Of a stretch of DNA of 64,000 nt, positions 9,022 to 17,678 are shown piece by piece. Position 1 is the first letter of the stretch, and each line of letters opens with the position of its first letter. Below the pieces are notes generated by a model. The model was not told the origin of the DNA. It did not search any database and saw nothing but the letters and a program-made list of their open reading frames with translations. This DNA is from Cognatundibacterium squillarum (lineage in GTDB: Bacteria > Pseudomonadota > Gammaproteobacteria > Burkholderiales > Burkholderiaceae_D), in NCBI RefSeq assembly GCF_014652435.1, contig NZ_BMYU01000012.1, positions 1 to 64,000 on the forward strand, written 5' to 3'. A program made the translations under genes and the position numbers.

Positions 9022-9417
9022 TTAGCCCTTTACTTGATATGTGACTGAATAGCGAAAAGTCACCAAACACGCCCGCCCGTTAGCGCCGCCGTAAATCGGT
9101 TCATCTGCACTGCTTTCTTCGACCGATACAACATCCGGGAAGTCGTCCGATGCTTTCACCACCGGATCGAATTGCACGAAAAAGTTTTCTGCAACGTCTT
9201 CCGCCAATACTTTGGATGTGGCCACGCTGATGCACAGCTGCAGCTCGCGATTTCGCCAGCCTGTTGACTCAGACAGCAGAATGTCTTTGCCCCGATGTAC
9301 TTTGATAACATCGTCGTCATCGATGTCAGCACCATCCATCACTACCCGACTGACCGGCAATCCGACGTTTTGCAGACGTCTGCAAACTTCGCTGATATAC
9401 GCTTGCCGGAATGTCAT
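9022..9417 (-). CDS. Tail terminator / minor tail protein (gpU-like by position)
   Basis: 131 residues, starting MTFRQAYISEVCRRLQNVG. It overlaps the stop of the upstream head-tail gene (ATGA, 9,414-9,417) and precedes the tail tube gene, the place of tail terminator proteins that cap the tube. Size fits gpU-type proteins, but no diagnostic motif is seen, so the call rests on gene order. Its 5' end contains one of the four TGCAGACGTCTGCA palindromes, read here in a different frame from the other coding copies. Confidence 0.65.
   Translation of the reverse strand: MTFRQAYISEVCRRLQNVGLPVSRVVMDGADIDDDDVIKVHRGKDILLSESTGWRNRELQLCISVATSKVLAEDVAENFFVQFDPVVKASDDFPDVVSVEESSADEPIYGGANGRACLVTFRYSVTYQVKG
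9369..9386. promoter_or_regulatory. Phage palindrome copy 1: TTTGCAGACGTCTGCAAA
   Basis: Perfect 18-bp palindrome near the start of the gpU-like gene, about 30 bp from the gene junction. It is read as CRRLQ here but as LQTSAK in two other copies, so conservation is at DNA level. Confidence 0.85.
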
Positions 9418-9710
9418 GCTGACCCCAATGTTGCGACGCTGTATGAGCCATCCTCCGCATGCCGGATGCGCGTGACAGCGTAGATTTTTCCGGTCTTCAG
9501 GTTCTGGATTTTGTCATCTTTGCGCAGCGTGATTTCCTCGTTGCGAAATTCGACGGACGGGTCAGACATTTGCACCATGCCATCCATAACCAGCCCCTGC
9601 GGCTCTTCAAAAATTCCGGTGAAATCACGGTCAGCTGCTGCGCCGGATTTCACTACAAACGGCGTCAGAAAACCGACAGCTGAAAATGCCCGAAAAATCA
9701 AATTTTCCAT
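9414..9710 (-). CDS. Head-tail joining / completion protein
   Basis: 98 residues, beginning MENLIFRAFSAVGFLTPFVV. Small size, beta-rich composition and the place between capsid decoration protein and tail terminator match head-tail joining proteins (gpFII-type), which form the ring that lets the tail dock. The frame is closed by a TAA 36 bp upstream of the ATG, so no longer start exists. A GGAGG lies in that leader but about 27 bases away from the ATG, so translation may depend on coupling. Confidence 0.6.
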   Translation of the reverse strand: MENLIFRAFSAVGFLTPFVVKSGAAADRDFTGIFEEPQGLVMDGMVQMSDPSVEFRNEEITLRKDDKIQNLKTGKIYAVTRIRHAEDGSYSVATLGSA

Positions 9711-9743
9711 GCTGCCGCGACAGCTTTCGCTGCCGCCTCCGGG

Positions 9744-10223
9744 TTAGGTTTTGATGATGCCTGCAGCGCGCAGCGATGCCAGCAGCGCATTGACCGTGGC
9801 CTTTGTCGCATTGGCCAGTGTCTGTGCTGTAGCGAGGTCTGCAGCGTTTGCGGCGGCGATGTCTGCGATTGCTGCCAGCCCGCCGCGCAGGAACTCTGCA
9901 GGGCTATCGGACAATGCTGCATTGATCGTCACATCACCTGCCGCCGCATCAGCCGCAGCAACACCGACAAAAATTCCTGCTGCGCTATCGGTCGTCAGCT
10001 TTTTCGCAGCGGCATCAAAATACAAGCGCTGACCCAATGCTGCTGCACCAGCTGCTTTTGGCAGGCGGAACACACCTTCACGATCCAGCGATAACTGTTC
10101 GCCAGCTTTTGCCGAATGCACTGCAACACCAATCAGCGCATTAACAATCACCAGATCACCACCGGATACATCCGCTGGGGCGACGATCTGCAGTACGCCG
10201 CCAACTACGATTTTGTTTTGCAT
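9744..10223 (-). CDS. Capsid decoration / cement protein (DUF2190-like)
   Basis: 159 residues, beginning MQNKIVVGGVLQIVAPADVS. Residues 1-105 form the short beta-rich domain with the pattern seen in DUF2190 capsid cement proteins (GGDLVIVNALIGVAV, then a LDREGVFRLPK strand). The C-terminal 50 residues are an Ala-rich helical tail that may trimerise or project. It follows the capsid gene, from which it is separated by a terminator. Confidence 0.7.
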   Translation of the reverse strand: MQNKIVVGGVLQIVAPADVSGGDLVIVNALIGVAVHSAKAGEQLSLDREGVFRLPKAAGAAALGQRLYFDAAAKKLTTDSAAGIFVGVAAADAAAGDVTINAALSDSPAEFLRGGLAAIADIAAANAADLATAQTLANATKATVNALLASLRAAGIIKT

Positions 10224-10245
10224 AGGTTCTACCTTTCAAATGAAA

Positions 10246-10270
10246 TAAAAAAAGGCCGTCAATACGGCCT
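10246..10270 (-). terminator. Intrinsic terminator after capsid gene
   Basis: Perfect stem AGGCCGT-attg-ACGGCCT on the minus strand followed by seven T, between the protease-capsid stop (10,303) and the decoration protein start (10,223). Confidence 0.85.
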
Positions 10271-10302
10271 CTTATTCAATACTGTGCGAATGCGGCAAAA
10301 GA

Positions 10303-12363
10303 TTAGCCGCCTGCATTCATTACCATGTTGCGATAATCCAGCGCCTTCGCCACAAAATCCAGACGGGCTTTGACAAACATGCTGTCATTTTCCGGGTCAA
10401 TACCCTGTTCGGTGTACAGCCCTTCCTCACCGTCCAGATAGCAATACTCGACTGTGTCCAGCATTTCGTTATCACCGAGCAGATACCATGCTTTTGACGA
10501 TTTACCATCCAGACGGGCTTCAACAATCGGCGTCAAAATGCCATTGAACGGATTCGTATCGATAGCCTTTGCAGCGATCAGCTGGGAACTGCAAAACTGG
10601 ATCGCCGCCGTTTCCAGCGCTGCCGGAACCAGCAAGAATTTCGGCGTCAGGTTTTGCACTGTGCCATCTGGCCCAGTCTGTGTGCGCAGCAGTTTGCGGC
10701 CTTCAGAAAGCGATGCAACAGAAATGACTGCCGATGTACCAACGTTCTTATGTTGGTCATCAAACAGAGGAATGCCGTCTGCCATTGGTGCATTACCAGT
10801 CAGGCAGCTGTAAACAATGTCAGCCTCCATTTCAGCGGCGGCACGCCCCATCAGCACAGGCAAGCGGGACAGGGCGTCAAGATCATCATTGATGATCATC
10901 TGGCGCGTAACAACCACTTTTTTACCGTAGGTCGCCAGACGCAGGGTCTCTTTCCCTTCCGTCAACATGCCGCGTTTGTATTCGCCACCGGGGGCAATCG
11001 TTTCAAATTTAAGCGCCGCATCAAATGCTGCGCGGTTCATATCACGGAAATCACTGAGCGTACCTTTGCGCGCCCATTGCGTGAATGTTTTCGGCGCATT
11101 GGTGTAACCACGACGCAGCGTACGGTTAATAACACCACCGAAGATTGTCGGCAAATCAGAAGGCGTTCCCGCACGATTGACCAGACCCAGTGCGATGCCG
11201 GTAAATTCACGCTGGTCCAGCCCTGCTGTGCTGATACCCTGCGCTTCCAGCGAGGCACGGCAGATTTCGCGCAGAGACATACCGCGATAGATACGACCCG
11301 CATCTGTCAATTGTGCTGCCGGGTTAATACGATGTTCCAGCGCGTTCTGAATGGCTGTACGACGAACATCTGTTTCGTCCTGTACAGTCGTAATGCGCGG
11401 CGTGCTTTGTGGCTGCGTAACAGCTGCTGCCGCTGAGCGCTGCACCATTCGATTGAACATTTCAGCGCGTACGGTTTCTGCGCTGACGCCACTGTCAATG
11501 AAGCCGCGTGTCAGTGCATCCGCATCTGCCACGCCTGCACTGCGCACGACTTCTGTGATGTCTGCAATGCGCTGACGTTCACGCAGAATATTTTGATCCT
11601 GTGCCGGTGTTGGTTGCGTTTGCACTGCGCGTGTTACATTGTTTTCTGGCTCTGCTGCCTGAGTTTGTGTTTGCTGTGCTACTTCCATGCTGTCACTCCC
11701 TGAGTTTGTGTTTGTGTTGCTGTTGTGAATACTGCGAACGACTTTAATTTCGCAGCCTTGGAAAACATCGTCTTTACGCACGACCGCATCCGGGTCTGCA
11801 CCGATAGGAACCAAGCTGATTTCGTAAGGCTCCCAGTCAATCGCGCGGTAAATCCAGTCTTTATTGCCTTCTGCGCCTGGTTCGATCATCAGGAGTTTGT
11901 AGACCCGTGCGCCGACCGATACCTGCCGCAGAATTCCGTCTTTGATGTCGTTAAAAATGTCTGTAACGCCATCACGATTACTCATGCGAATCGTTGCCGC
12001 ACCACCTTTATCCGGGGATGTCGCACTTTGAATCACACCCATGACTGCACTGACGTCATACGAATTGTGATTATTAAGAAATGGTGCATTACCCGACTCC
12101 AGCGTTGCCATTCGGCATGCGCCTGCATCAGTGCTTAATTCTTCGATATAGCGACGCTCACGCAGGTAGTCGTATCGTGGGACTTGTGACTTGGCAATCC
12201 AGCGAACGTCGAATGTACGTGTTTCCGCGTTGCTATTTCCGATATCCGCTTTACGCGCGACAGTGCCGACAGGTAACTGGCCGACCGTTTGCTGCTGGCC
12301 TGCCTGCTGTTGCTGCGCACCCGCCGAGCGAAAGATATGCAGCGGTGTTTGTTGTCTTTCCAA
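10303..12363 (-). CDS. Prohead protease / major capsid protein fusion
   Basis: 686 residues. Residues about 45-205 are an HK97-type (U35) prohead protease: a His in FLNNHNSYDVSAVMGVI and a Ser in ILRQVSVGARV sit at the catalytic places. A Gln/Ala/Asn-rich linker (about 210-310, scaffold-like, probably cleaved) leads into an HK97-fold major capsid domain (about 330-686). The predicted start is TTG, with GGGAGA six bases upstream, and no better ATG is near. Such fusions place protease, scaffold and shell on one chain that the protease later cuts. Terminators stand on both sides of the gene, consistent with very high expression needs. Confidence 0.9.
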   Translation of the reverse strand: MERQQTPLHIFRSAGAQQQQAGQQQTVGQLPVGTVARKADIGNSNAETRTFDVRWIAKSQVPRYDYLRERRYIEELSTDAGACRMATLESGNAPFLNNHNSYDVSAVMGVIQSATSPDKGGAATIRMSNRDGVTDIFNDIKDGILRQVSVGARVYKLLMIEPGAEGNKDWIYRAIDWEPYEISLVPIGADPDAVVRKDDVFQGCEIKVVRSIHNSNTNTNSGSDSMEVAQQTQTQAAEPENNVTRAVQTQPTPAQDQNILRERQRIADITEVVRSAGVADADALTRGFIDSGVSAETVRAEMFNRMVQRSAAAAVTQPQSTPRITTVQDETDVRRTAIQNALEHRINPAAQLTDAGRIYRGMSLREICRASLEAQGISTAGLDQREFTGIALGLVNRAGTPSDLPTIFGGVINRTLRRGYTNAPKTFTQWARKGTLSDFRDMNRAAFDAALKFETIAPGGEYKRGMLTEGKETLRLATYGKKVVVTRQMIINDDLDALSRLPVLMGRAAAEMEADIVYSCLTGNAPMADGIPLFDDQHKNVGTSAVISVASLSEGRKLLRTQTGPDGTVQNLTPKFLLVPAALETAAIQFCSSQLIAAKAIDTNPFNGILTPIVEARLDGKSSKAWYLLGDNEMLDTVEYCYLDGEEGLYTEQGIDPENDSMFVKARLDFVAKALDYRNMVMNAGG

Positions 12364-12375
12364 AATGAATCTCCC

Positions 12376-12403
12376 AAAAAAAGAAACCCGGCATTGCCGG
12401 GTT
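12376..12403 (-). terminator. Intrinsic terminator at portal stop codon
   Basis: Perfect stem AACCCGGC-aat-GCCGGGTT with seven T after it on the minus strand. The stem overlaps the portal stop codon and lies 13 bp before the capsid fusion start. Confidence 0.88.
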
Positions 12404-13812
12404 CAGGTTTCTTCGTCTGTTGCTGCTTTGGTTTGCGGCTGCAGTTGCGGGGCCAGATCATCACCCCGGATTTCTGCATCCATTTCTTCCGGGTCGTAAC
12501 CCAATTCACGCTGCACCTGATGCCGTGACAGCACGCGCTGGTCTTGCAGCGTTTTGTAGCCCAGCGCTTCTTTTTGTACATCCAGCAGCGGTACGCGCGG
12601 GCAAGTGAATGAGAGCGGCATTTCCTGCTTTGTGATTGCACCGCGCAGATACGCCACCTTGACAAACATACGTACAATCCGCGTCATCACCATCGGCAGG
12701 AAAAGCAGTTCTTGGTATTGCTCGGTTTGCTGCCTAAATTCCAGCTTACCCATGCGCCCGGATGTGAAATTTACTTGCGAGTAGTCGCCGGTCATCTGTT
12801 CATAACTGACTTCTGAACCCGCAGCAATAGCTCGCAATTCTGTGCGCGTTGTTTCTTCGTAGCCATCTGACGGCGTTGGCGATGAAAAGTCCACACCTTC
12901 ACCGGGGCGCAGGTAATGCACCATGCCGGGGCCGATGTCTTCAAGACCCGGATCAGATTGGCCAGCGACGCCGGGGACACCAATGCGCATATCATTTTGC
13001 TGCGATGTTACGAATACTGCGAAACACGCTTCAATTTTTTTACGTACTGCGTGCGCTTCCTGATACTCGTCCAGATCATTCACTTTCCAGATGGCGCATG
13101 ACAGCGCTGGAAAGCCGCGCACTTGATTCGGCCTGCCCATTGCATCGAAAAAGTGCAGTACAAATTCTGCCGATACAAATTCGCTGACCATGTCGCGCGG
13201 TATTGTGTATTCACCCGGATGCGTTTTAAACAACCAGTAGCCGATACGCTTGCCGCGATCATTGAACTGCACGCCAGCGATAGCGAATCCCATTTCATTC
13301 CGGCCAGTTTTAAAACTATCCAGATGATCTGATTCCAGCACCTGAACTTGCAACGGCACTTTCAGCTTCGGGTCATCAAGAACATGAAAGCGCAGCAGGA
13401 TTTCGCCGGATTCAATTTCGCCACGGCACAGCTGTGCAAGCCGCGCATTCAGCGATAACACCTCATCATAATCGGCTTCGTATTTACTCCAGTAGTCCCA
13501 TAGCGCTTTCACTTTCGGGTCTTCCCACTTTGGGATAATGCCTGTGCCGACGCGGTTTGATACCAGCGTTTTTACTGCTTTTTTCAGATAGCCGTTATTC
13601 AGAATTAAGTCACGCGAACGGTTACGCACGATATGCAGACCGCTGTTAATTTCCGAATTGATGCTACCGGTGCCGGGCTTCCAGTTTGTGCTGCGGGCTG
13701 GCTTGGCGGCATTCATGCTGCGTTGCACGGCTTCATACTGCTTTCGCTCAAATACGCGACGGATACCGGCAGCAGGTGAGAATGCGCCGACGATACGATC
13801 CACAAAATTCAT
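12403..13812 (-). CDS. Portal protein (lambda gpB family)
   Basis: 469 residues, beginning MNFVDRIVGAFSPAAGIRRV. Characteristic lambda-type portal segments are visible: RNRSRDLILNNGYLKKAV (about 63-80), VSNRVGTGIIPKW (about 84-96), a central GEILLRFHV strand and a YEQMTGDYSQVNFTSGRMG segment (about 343-361). The dodecameric portal is the DNA entry and exit channel at one capsid vertex. The C-terminus is Gln-rich. It follows the gpW-like gene by 10 bp, as in lambda (W-B order). Confidence 0.93.
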   Translation of the reverse strand: MNFVDRIVGAFSPAAGIRRVFERKQYEAVQRSMNAAKPARSTNWKPGTGSINSEINSGLHIVRNRSRDLILNNGYLKKAVKTLVSNRVGTGIIPKWEDPKVKALWDYWSKYEADYDEVLSLNARLAQLCRGEIESGEILLRFHVLDDPKLKVPLQVQVLESDHLDSFKTGRNEMGFAIAGVQFNDRGKRIGYWLFKTHPGEYTIPRDMVSEFVSAEFVLHFFDAMGRPNQVRGFPALSCAIWKVNDLDEYQEAHAVRKKIEACFAVFVTSQQNDMRIGVPGVAGQSDPGLEDIGPGMVHYLRPGEGVDFSSPTPSDGYEETTRTELRAIAAGSEVSYEQMTGDYSQVNFTSGRMGKLEFRQQTEQYQELLFLPMVMTRIVRMFVKVAYLRGAITKQEMPLSFTCPRVPLLDVQKEALGYKTLQDQRVLSRHQVQRELGYDPEEMDAEIRGDDLAPQLQPQTKAATDEET

Positions 13813-13822
13813 GATCTGATTC

Positions 13823-14023
13823 CTATCGGTTAAAGCGCAGGCGGGTTACACGCGTGCGCTCTGCGCTGCTGCCTTTTAACAGCTCTGCCGCGATGCGATC
13901 CCGCAGCCGCAGCATTTCGTCTACTGAGTGATATTCCACCTCGCGCCCGTTATGCTTCACTTTTTTTACGCCTGACTTGATGGCCGTATCAAGCGCATCT
14001 AAATCAGCTCCTGTGTATGCCAT
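13823..14023 (-). CDS. gpW-like head-tail connector
   Basis: 66 residues, MAYTGADLDALDTAIKSGVK to RLRFNR. Size and pattern (a helix from TGADLDALDTAI, a beta hairpin around REVEYHSVDEML, a second helix) match gpW, which plugs the portal after packaging. It lies between terminase and portal and starts three bases after the terminase stop. Confidence 0.9.
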   Translation of the reverse strand: MAYTGADLDALDTAIKSGVKKVKHNGREVEYHSVDEMLRLRDRIAAELLKGSSAERTRVTRLRFNR

Positions 14024-14026
14024 GTT

Positions 14027-16081
14027 CTACCTCCGTCGATTCATCCAGCCGCTCTTCGCGCGATTGCCCATCCACCCCGATTTTGCAGACGTCTGCAAAA
14101 CGGCTGTATCGGGCGCTGGCGCGCTTTGTTGTGGCTGCTCTTCTGTTGATATTGCCTGCGCACTTGTGTGCGGCTCAGGCGCTTTTTGTGGCTCTGGCAG
14201 GGCTTCCTGTTGTGGCGGCTGGCTGAACAGATCAAATGTGCGCGGCTCGATGACTTGCTCCAGTGCCACCCAGTCTGATTCTTTGTAAAGGTTCAGCCGT
14301 AAGCGGGGATGGTATGCGCTGGCAAATCCGTACACTTTCAAGTCCAGCGCTTCATTGCGTGGGCGTACTTTGTCCCAGCGGTCTTTCGCTGGGTTGTATT
14401 CTTCAGCCAGTAATTGCTGGTAATACTCGTCGTCCATCCCTTCGGGAAAATTAATACGCCATGCTTCCGGCGCTGCATCACCGTCATTCAGCAGTGCATG
14501 ACTGATGATTTCTTTCGCGGTATCTGTACCGACTGGCCACAGAAGAACACCACCTTCCGCCACCACCTGACCATCCTGCTTCACATCCTGCTTCGTCGCT
14601 CTGCCGATGACGGGTTTGCGTCTTTCGGATGCGCCTTTTAAAGCATAGACGCCCAGATGCTGACGTGTGCGGCAGTAGTCATAGACTTGTTGCGTAGATG
14701 ACCCGCCCGAATCTATGCCAATCAATACCGGGCGCATCTGAACGCCGAAAGCGTTGGTGTATGTCAGCCTTTCAATCGCTGCAGTCAGTTCGTCCCATGT
14801 GCTGCTGTGGGTTGTATCCCCGTGGACGACGATATGATCTATCGTCCAGTTTTTCATGCCGCGCCCCCAGCCATCAACCGCCAGCTCCAGCCGGTCTTTC
14901 TGCGTATCGACTGACGCTGTGAGTATCAGACAGCCACGCGGAATTTCGCCGCGTTTGTAGCGGCCTGCGCGTGCTTTCAGCTGCTCCCATTTCACCGCGT
15001 TGCTTTTGATGACGTGACATTCAGCCAGAAAGTTATTCAGAAATGCGATCAGCTTAATGACATCTGTCTGCGCTTCTTCCCAATCTTTCGCCGCATCCGT
15101 CCAGTACCGCCAGCCCAGCGCCGCATACATTGCAGACAAATGAAAGCTCGCGGTTTTTCCGTCGCCTTTTGCTGTCGGCATCCAGTACGCGCGCGGATAT
15201 TGCGCTTTCCATGCTGCTTCTGTGCCGTGGTAACTGCAGGCGCAGCAGTGATATTCCGCTTTCTCTGGTTCTCCTTTCGGCCAGCGCAGGTTCTTAAATT
15301 CAAAATACTGCGGATGATCACAATCTGGGCATGGCACAAAGTACCGGCGCTGATCGCCGCGCAGATACAGCTTCTCGATTTGCGACTTGCCTGCAATTGT
15401 CGGCGTAGAGTTTGCGTAAATCTTCGCGCGATGCCGGAAGTTTGATGTCCGGTTAATCGCCAGCGTTACCGGATTGCCCTGCCCGTCGATATTCAGCGCA
15501 TATTCGTCTACTTCCTCCAGCAGCACATAACGGACAGACGTGGATTTCAGCGCGCTGACTGCGTTGGCCGTGGCCAGCACCATCATTCCACCGGGGAAGG
15601 ATTTCTGCAGCTTGCTGGTCTTGCCGCCTTTCTTATCCGATGGCGGCACCCGCTTACTGAGTTCTTTTGTACTGACGCGCATTGGATCAAAGCGGTCTAA
15701 CTCCCACTTTTCCGCGTCTTTTTCAGTTGCGAAAACACTCAGAATATTGCCAGCTGCAGTGCATATCGAATTGCCGATAAAATTTTCACCGGCGCATGAG
15801 CCGCCCAGCTGATGGCCTTTCATCGTCGCCACTAGCGTAAAGCGGCTGTTATCAAATGGCGTTGTATCGTCGTGGCTGTAGCGAGTGCAGCTGCTTGCTG
15901 TGCCGCTCAGCGCATCCATGATGCCGATCAGATAGGGTGTTCTGGCGTTCGTCCACGGCCCCGGCTCCGGCGTATTTGGCGGCAGAATCCGGTATTTCTC
16001 TGCCCATTCTGCGATGGATACTTTTTCGTCTGGTTTCAGCGCATCCGCAATTGTGCGCAAAAAAGATTCAATTGCCCCCAT
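14027..16081 (-). CDS. Terminase large subunit (gpA family)
   Basis: 684 residues from the ATG at 16,081 (MGAIESFLRTIADALKP); longer starts would extend deeper into the small-subunit gene. The ATPase half has a variant Walker A region (ATMKGHQLGGSCAGENF, about 81-97), Walker B VLLEEVDEY, and a Cys cluster CPDC...CCAC (about 243-267). The nuclease half contains the acidic segment GIDSGGSS. It cuts and pumps phage DNA into the prohead. The last 60 residues are a Pro/Gln-rich tail carrying a copy of the phage palindrome (LQTSAK) and a duplicated KSGWM motif. Confidence 0.93.
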   Translation of the reverse strand: MGAIESFLRTIADALKPDEKVSIAEWAEKYRILPPNTPEPGPWTNARTPYLIGIMDALSGTASSCTRYSHDDTTPFDNSRFTLVATMKGHQLGGSCAGENFIGNSICTAAGNILSVFATEKDAEKWELDRFDPMRVSTKELSKRVPPSDKKGGKTSKLQKSFPGGMMVLATANAVSALKSTSVRYVLLEEVDEYALNIDGQGNPVTLAINRTSNFRHRAKIYANSTPTIAGKSQIEKLYLRGDQRRYFVPCPDCDHPQYFEFKNLRWPKGEPEKAEYHCCACSYHGTEAAWKAQYPRAYWMPTAKGDGKTASFHLSAMYAALGWRYWTDAAKDWEEAQTDVIKLIAFLNNFLAECHVIKSNAVKWEQLKARAGRYKRGEIPRGCLILTASVDTQKDRLELAVDGWGRGMKNWTIDHIVVHGDTTHSSTWDELTAAIERLTYTNAFGVQMRPVLIGIDSGGSSTQQVYDYCRTRQHLGVYALKGASERRKPVIGRATKQDVKQDGQVVAEGGVLLWPVGTDTAKEIISHALLNDGDAAPEAWRINFPEGMDDEYYQQLLAEEYNPAKDRWDKVRPRNEALDLKVYGFASAYHPRLRLNLYKESDWVALEQVIEPRTFDLFSQPPQQEALPEPQKAPEPHTSAQAISTEEQPQQSAPAPDTAVLQTSAKSGWMGNRAKSGWMNRRR
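14081..14100. promoter_or_regulatory. Phage palindrome copy 2: TTTTGCAGACGTCTGCAAAA
   Basis: Perfect 20-bp palindrome inside the disordered 3' end of the large terminase gene, about 55 bp from its stop. It is the longest of the four copies. Confidence 0.88.
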
Positions 16082-16673
16082 CGTTGACATCCTCCAACTG
16101 GCCCCGCATTGCAGCAGCAATGTCAATGCTGCCGAAGACGCGCGTTAATTCCGCCATTAGCCTGTTTTCGATTTTTATCGGGTCTGTTTCTGCAGCCAGT
16201 TCATCCATCACCCTGCCCGGTACATTCAGAATTGCATCGCGCACCATCCGAAATGCAGTGAATGCAAGCGGCCCTGCTTCAGCCAGCGGGATCATCTGAC
16301 CTTTTTGTATCTGCAGTTCCAGCCGTTCTTTTTCGACCCGAATCTGTGCGATCTCTAAGCGCGCCTGACGCTGTGCGCGGTTAATTTTGTCGTCTTCGCT
16401 TTCCTCTTGCTCGTCCTCAGTATCTGTAGCAAGCGGATCAGCGCCAGTGCTGAAAAGATCGTCATCATCTGTTGCCGCCGGCGGGGCGCTTTTACCCGGC
16501 GGCGCTTTGAAAACGTCTGTGTTATTCATCCAGTCGCGGTCAGCAATAGCAGCATCAATCTTGCCGTTTCTATTCATTTTGATGCGATTGGTTCTAATTG
16601 CCTTCTGCACTGCCGACAGAGCAACGCCCCTGTGCCGTGCATAGGCGCGTAAGCTCATTTCGGAAGACATCAT
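16068..16673 (-). CDS. Terminase small subunit
   Basis: 201 residues, MMSSEMSLRAYARHRGVALS onward. Residues 5-50 form a helix-turn-helix-like DNA-binding domain of the Nu1/phage small-terminase kind (SLRAYARHRGVALSAVQKAI), then an acidic linker (about 75-105) and a helical part with a coiled coil (ARLEIAQIRVEKERLELQIQ) for oligomerisation and contact with the large subunit. It overlaps the large subunit by 14 bp. Tandem 12-bp repeats lie 13 bp upstream of its start. Confidence 0.88.
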   Translation of the reverse strand: MMSSEMSLRAYARHRGVALSAVQKAIRTNRIKMNRNGKIDAAIADRDWMNNTDVFKAPPGKSAPPAATDDDDLFSTGADPLATDTEDEQEESEDDKINRAQRQARLEIAQIRVEKERLELQIQKGQMIPLAEAGPLAFTAFRMVRDAILNVPGRVMDELAAETDPIKIENRLMAELTRVFGSIDIAAAMRGQLEDVNDGGN

Positions 16674-16685
16674 TTTCCTTTCTTA

Positions 16686-16709
16686 CTGACCACCCAAGTG
16701 ACCACCCAA
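16686..16709. repeat. Tandem 12-bp repeat upstream of small terminase
   Basis: CTGACCACCCAA and GTGACCACCCAA lie head to tail (11 of 12 bases identical) directly upstream of the small terminase gene. This is where lambda-type phages carry cos and small-subunit binding sites, so it is a candidate packaging-recognition element. Confidence 0.55.
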
Positions 16710-16785
16710 TATTTTCTCTGCACAGACAGGAAGCCCGCGCGCGAATGACCCACAGCGGCAAAGTCCCGGGAAGGACCCAGACCCA

Positions 16786-17430
16786 TCACCGCCGCATTGT
16801 TTTGATCGCGGCATCCCATGCCGCCCTGAATTCTTTTTCGTAGACATCGACCGATGCCTGCCGCACCACGTCACCGAACTTATAGCGCGGCTTGTAGTTT
16901 GCTTTGGTAACGAAGACCAGCTGCGGCAGGATTTCCTTTTTGTCTTTTGACCGCATTGCGATCAGCTGGATGTCTGGCCGCGACTTTGCGGTCAGCACAA
17001 AGTAATTACCGCCCAGACCTTTCGCGATCTTAGTAATCTCAGCGCGTGACAGATTGCCCGCAGCATTACGCTTTGCCGCTTTGCCGCCGAACGCGAACAA
17101 GCCGGTTAAAGTCTTACCGAAGCGTTCTTCAAACGGTTTGAAATCCCGCTTACCGCCGAAGACTTGCGGCGCTAAGTATTGCGCCTGATCGTCCTTAACA
17201 AACACAGCAGCGGTCAGCGTGGCTTTATCTGCCGGTCTGAATGCAATCGCTCTGCGTGTGAATGACGTGGGCGAATCAAACGCGCGGTCAATCTCTTCTG
17301 TTGCCGCTTGCCTGCCAGCCCTTGCGGTTTGCGTCAGTGCGCGCGCGGTTGCGAATGGCAGCTGACTTTGCGTGATGCTGTCGATGGTCGCCACAATCTC
17401 TGCTGCACCTTTAACGGTAATAGTGATCAT
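16786..17430 (-). CDS. Minor tail protein Z-like, first gene of late operon
   Basis: 214 residues, MITITVKGAAEIVATIDSIT onward. The N-terminal helix region with ATARALTQTARAGRQAATEEIDRAF resembles the start of phage minor tail/morphogenesis proteins of the gpZ type, which help finish the tail end that joins the head. The body is basic with short beta strands; the end EFRAAWDAAIKTMRR is helical. The family call is tentative. Its place in front of the terminases, not among the tail genes, is unusual. The start ATG follows GAGG, with a phage palindrome just upstream. Confidence 0.6.
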   Translation of the reverse strand: MITITVKGAAEIVATIDSITQSQLPFATARALTQTARAGRQAATEEIDRAFDSPTSFTRRAIAFRPADKATLTAAVFVKDDQAQYLAPQVFGGKRDFKPFEERFGKTLTGLFAFGGKAAKRNAAGNLSRAEITKIAKGLGGNYFVLTAKSRPDIQLIAMRSKDKKEILPQLVFVTKANYKPRYKFGDVVRQASVDVYEKEFRAAWDAAIKTMRR

Positions 17431-17441
17431 GCCAACCTCAC

Positions 17442-17455
17442 TGCAGACGTCTGCA
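17442..17455. promoter_or_regulatory. Phage palindrome copy 3: TGCAGACGTCTGCA
   Basis: The 14-bp perfect core, the only intergenic copy. It lies 11 bp upstream of the start of the first late gene and directly after terminator 2. Confidence 0.8.
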
Positions 17456-17489
17456 AATAAAAAAACCCGCTGCCACTTCTGACAGCGGG
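17456..17489 (-). terminator. Second leader terminator of late transcript
   Basis: Stem CCCGCTG-tcagaagtgg-CAGCGGG on the minus strand followed by seven T. It would stop transcripts from the candidate late promoter before the first late gene. Confidence 0.82.
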
Positions 17490-17527
17490 CAAGCCCACCT
17501 CAACATCAACAACAAACCAACCGCACC

Positions 17528-17564
17528 AAAGCAAAAGCCCCGCAACTTTGCAGCTGCAGGGCTT
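17528..17564 (-). terminator. First leader terminator of late transcript
   Basis: Hairpin with outer stem AAGCCC / GGGGCTT and inner pairs GCA / TGC, followed by TTTGC TTT on the minus strand, about 80 bp downstream of the candidate late promoter start. Its position corresponds to lambda tR'. Confidence 0.65.
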
Positions 17565-17647
17565 CGTTTTCTTCGGACGTGCGCGTGCCCCCATCTGGGA
17601 GCAGCGCAAGTCACGGAAGTCACACCGGAATCAAATTTTCAAATCGA

Positions 17648-17676
17648 ATCATAACTGCAAAATTAATAAAGTACAA
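17648..17676 (-). promoter_or_regulatory. Candidate phage late promoter
   Basis: On the minus strand TTGTAC (17,671-17,676), a 17-bp spacer and TATGAT (17,648-17,653) form a good sigma-70 promoter. It begins just after the Q-position regulator gene and points at the late genes through two terminators, as lambda pR' does. Confidence 0.65.
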
Positions 17677-17678
17677 CA

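Noticed and set aside
10654..11436. 260-codon plus-strand open frame
   Set aside because: Antisense shadow of the capsid domain of the protease-capsid fusion.
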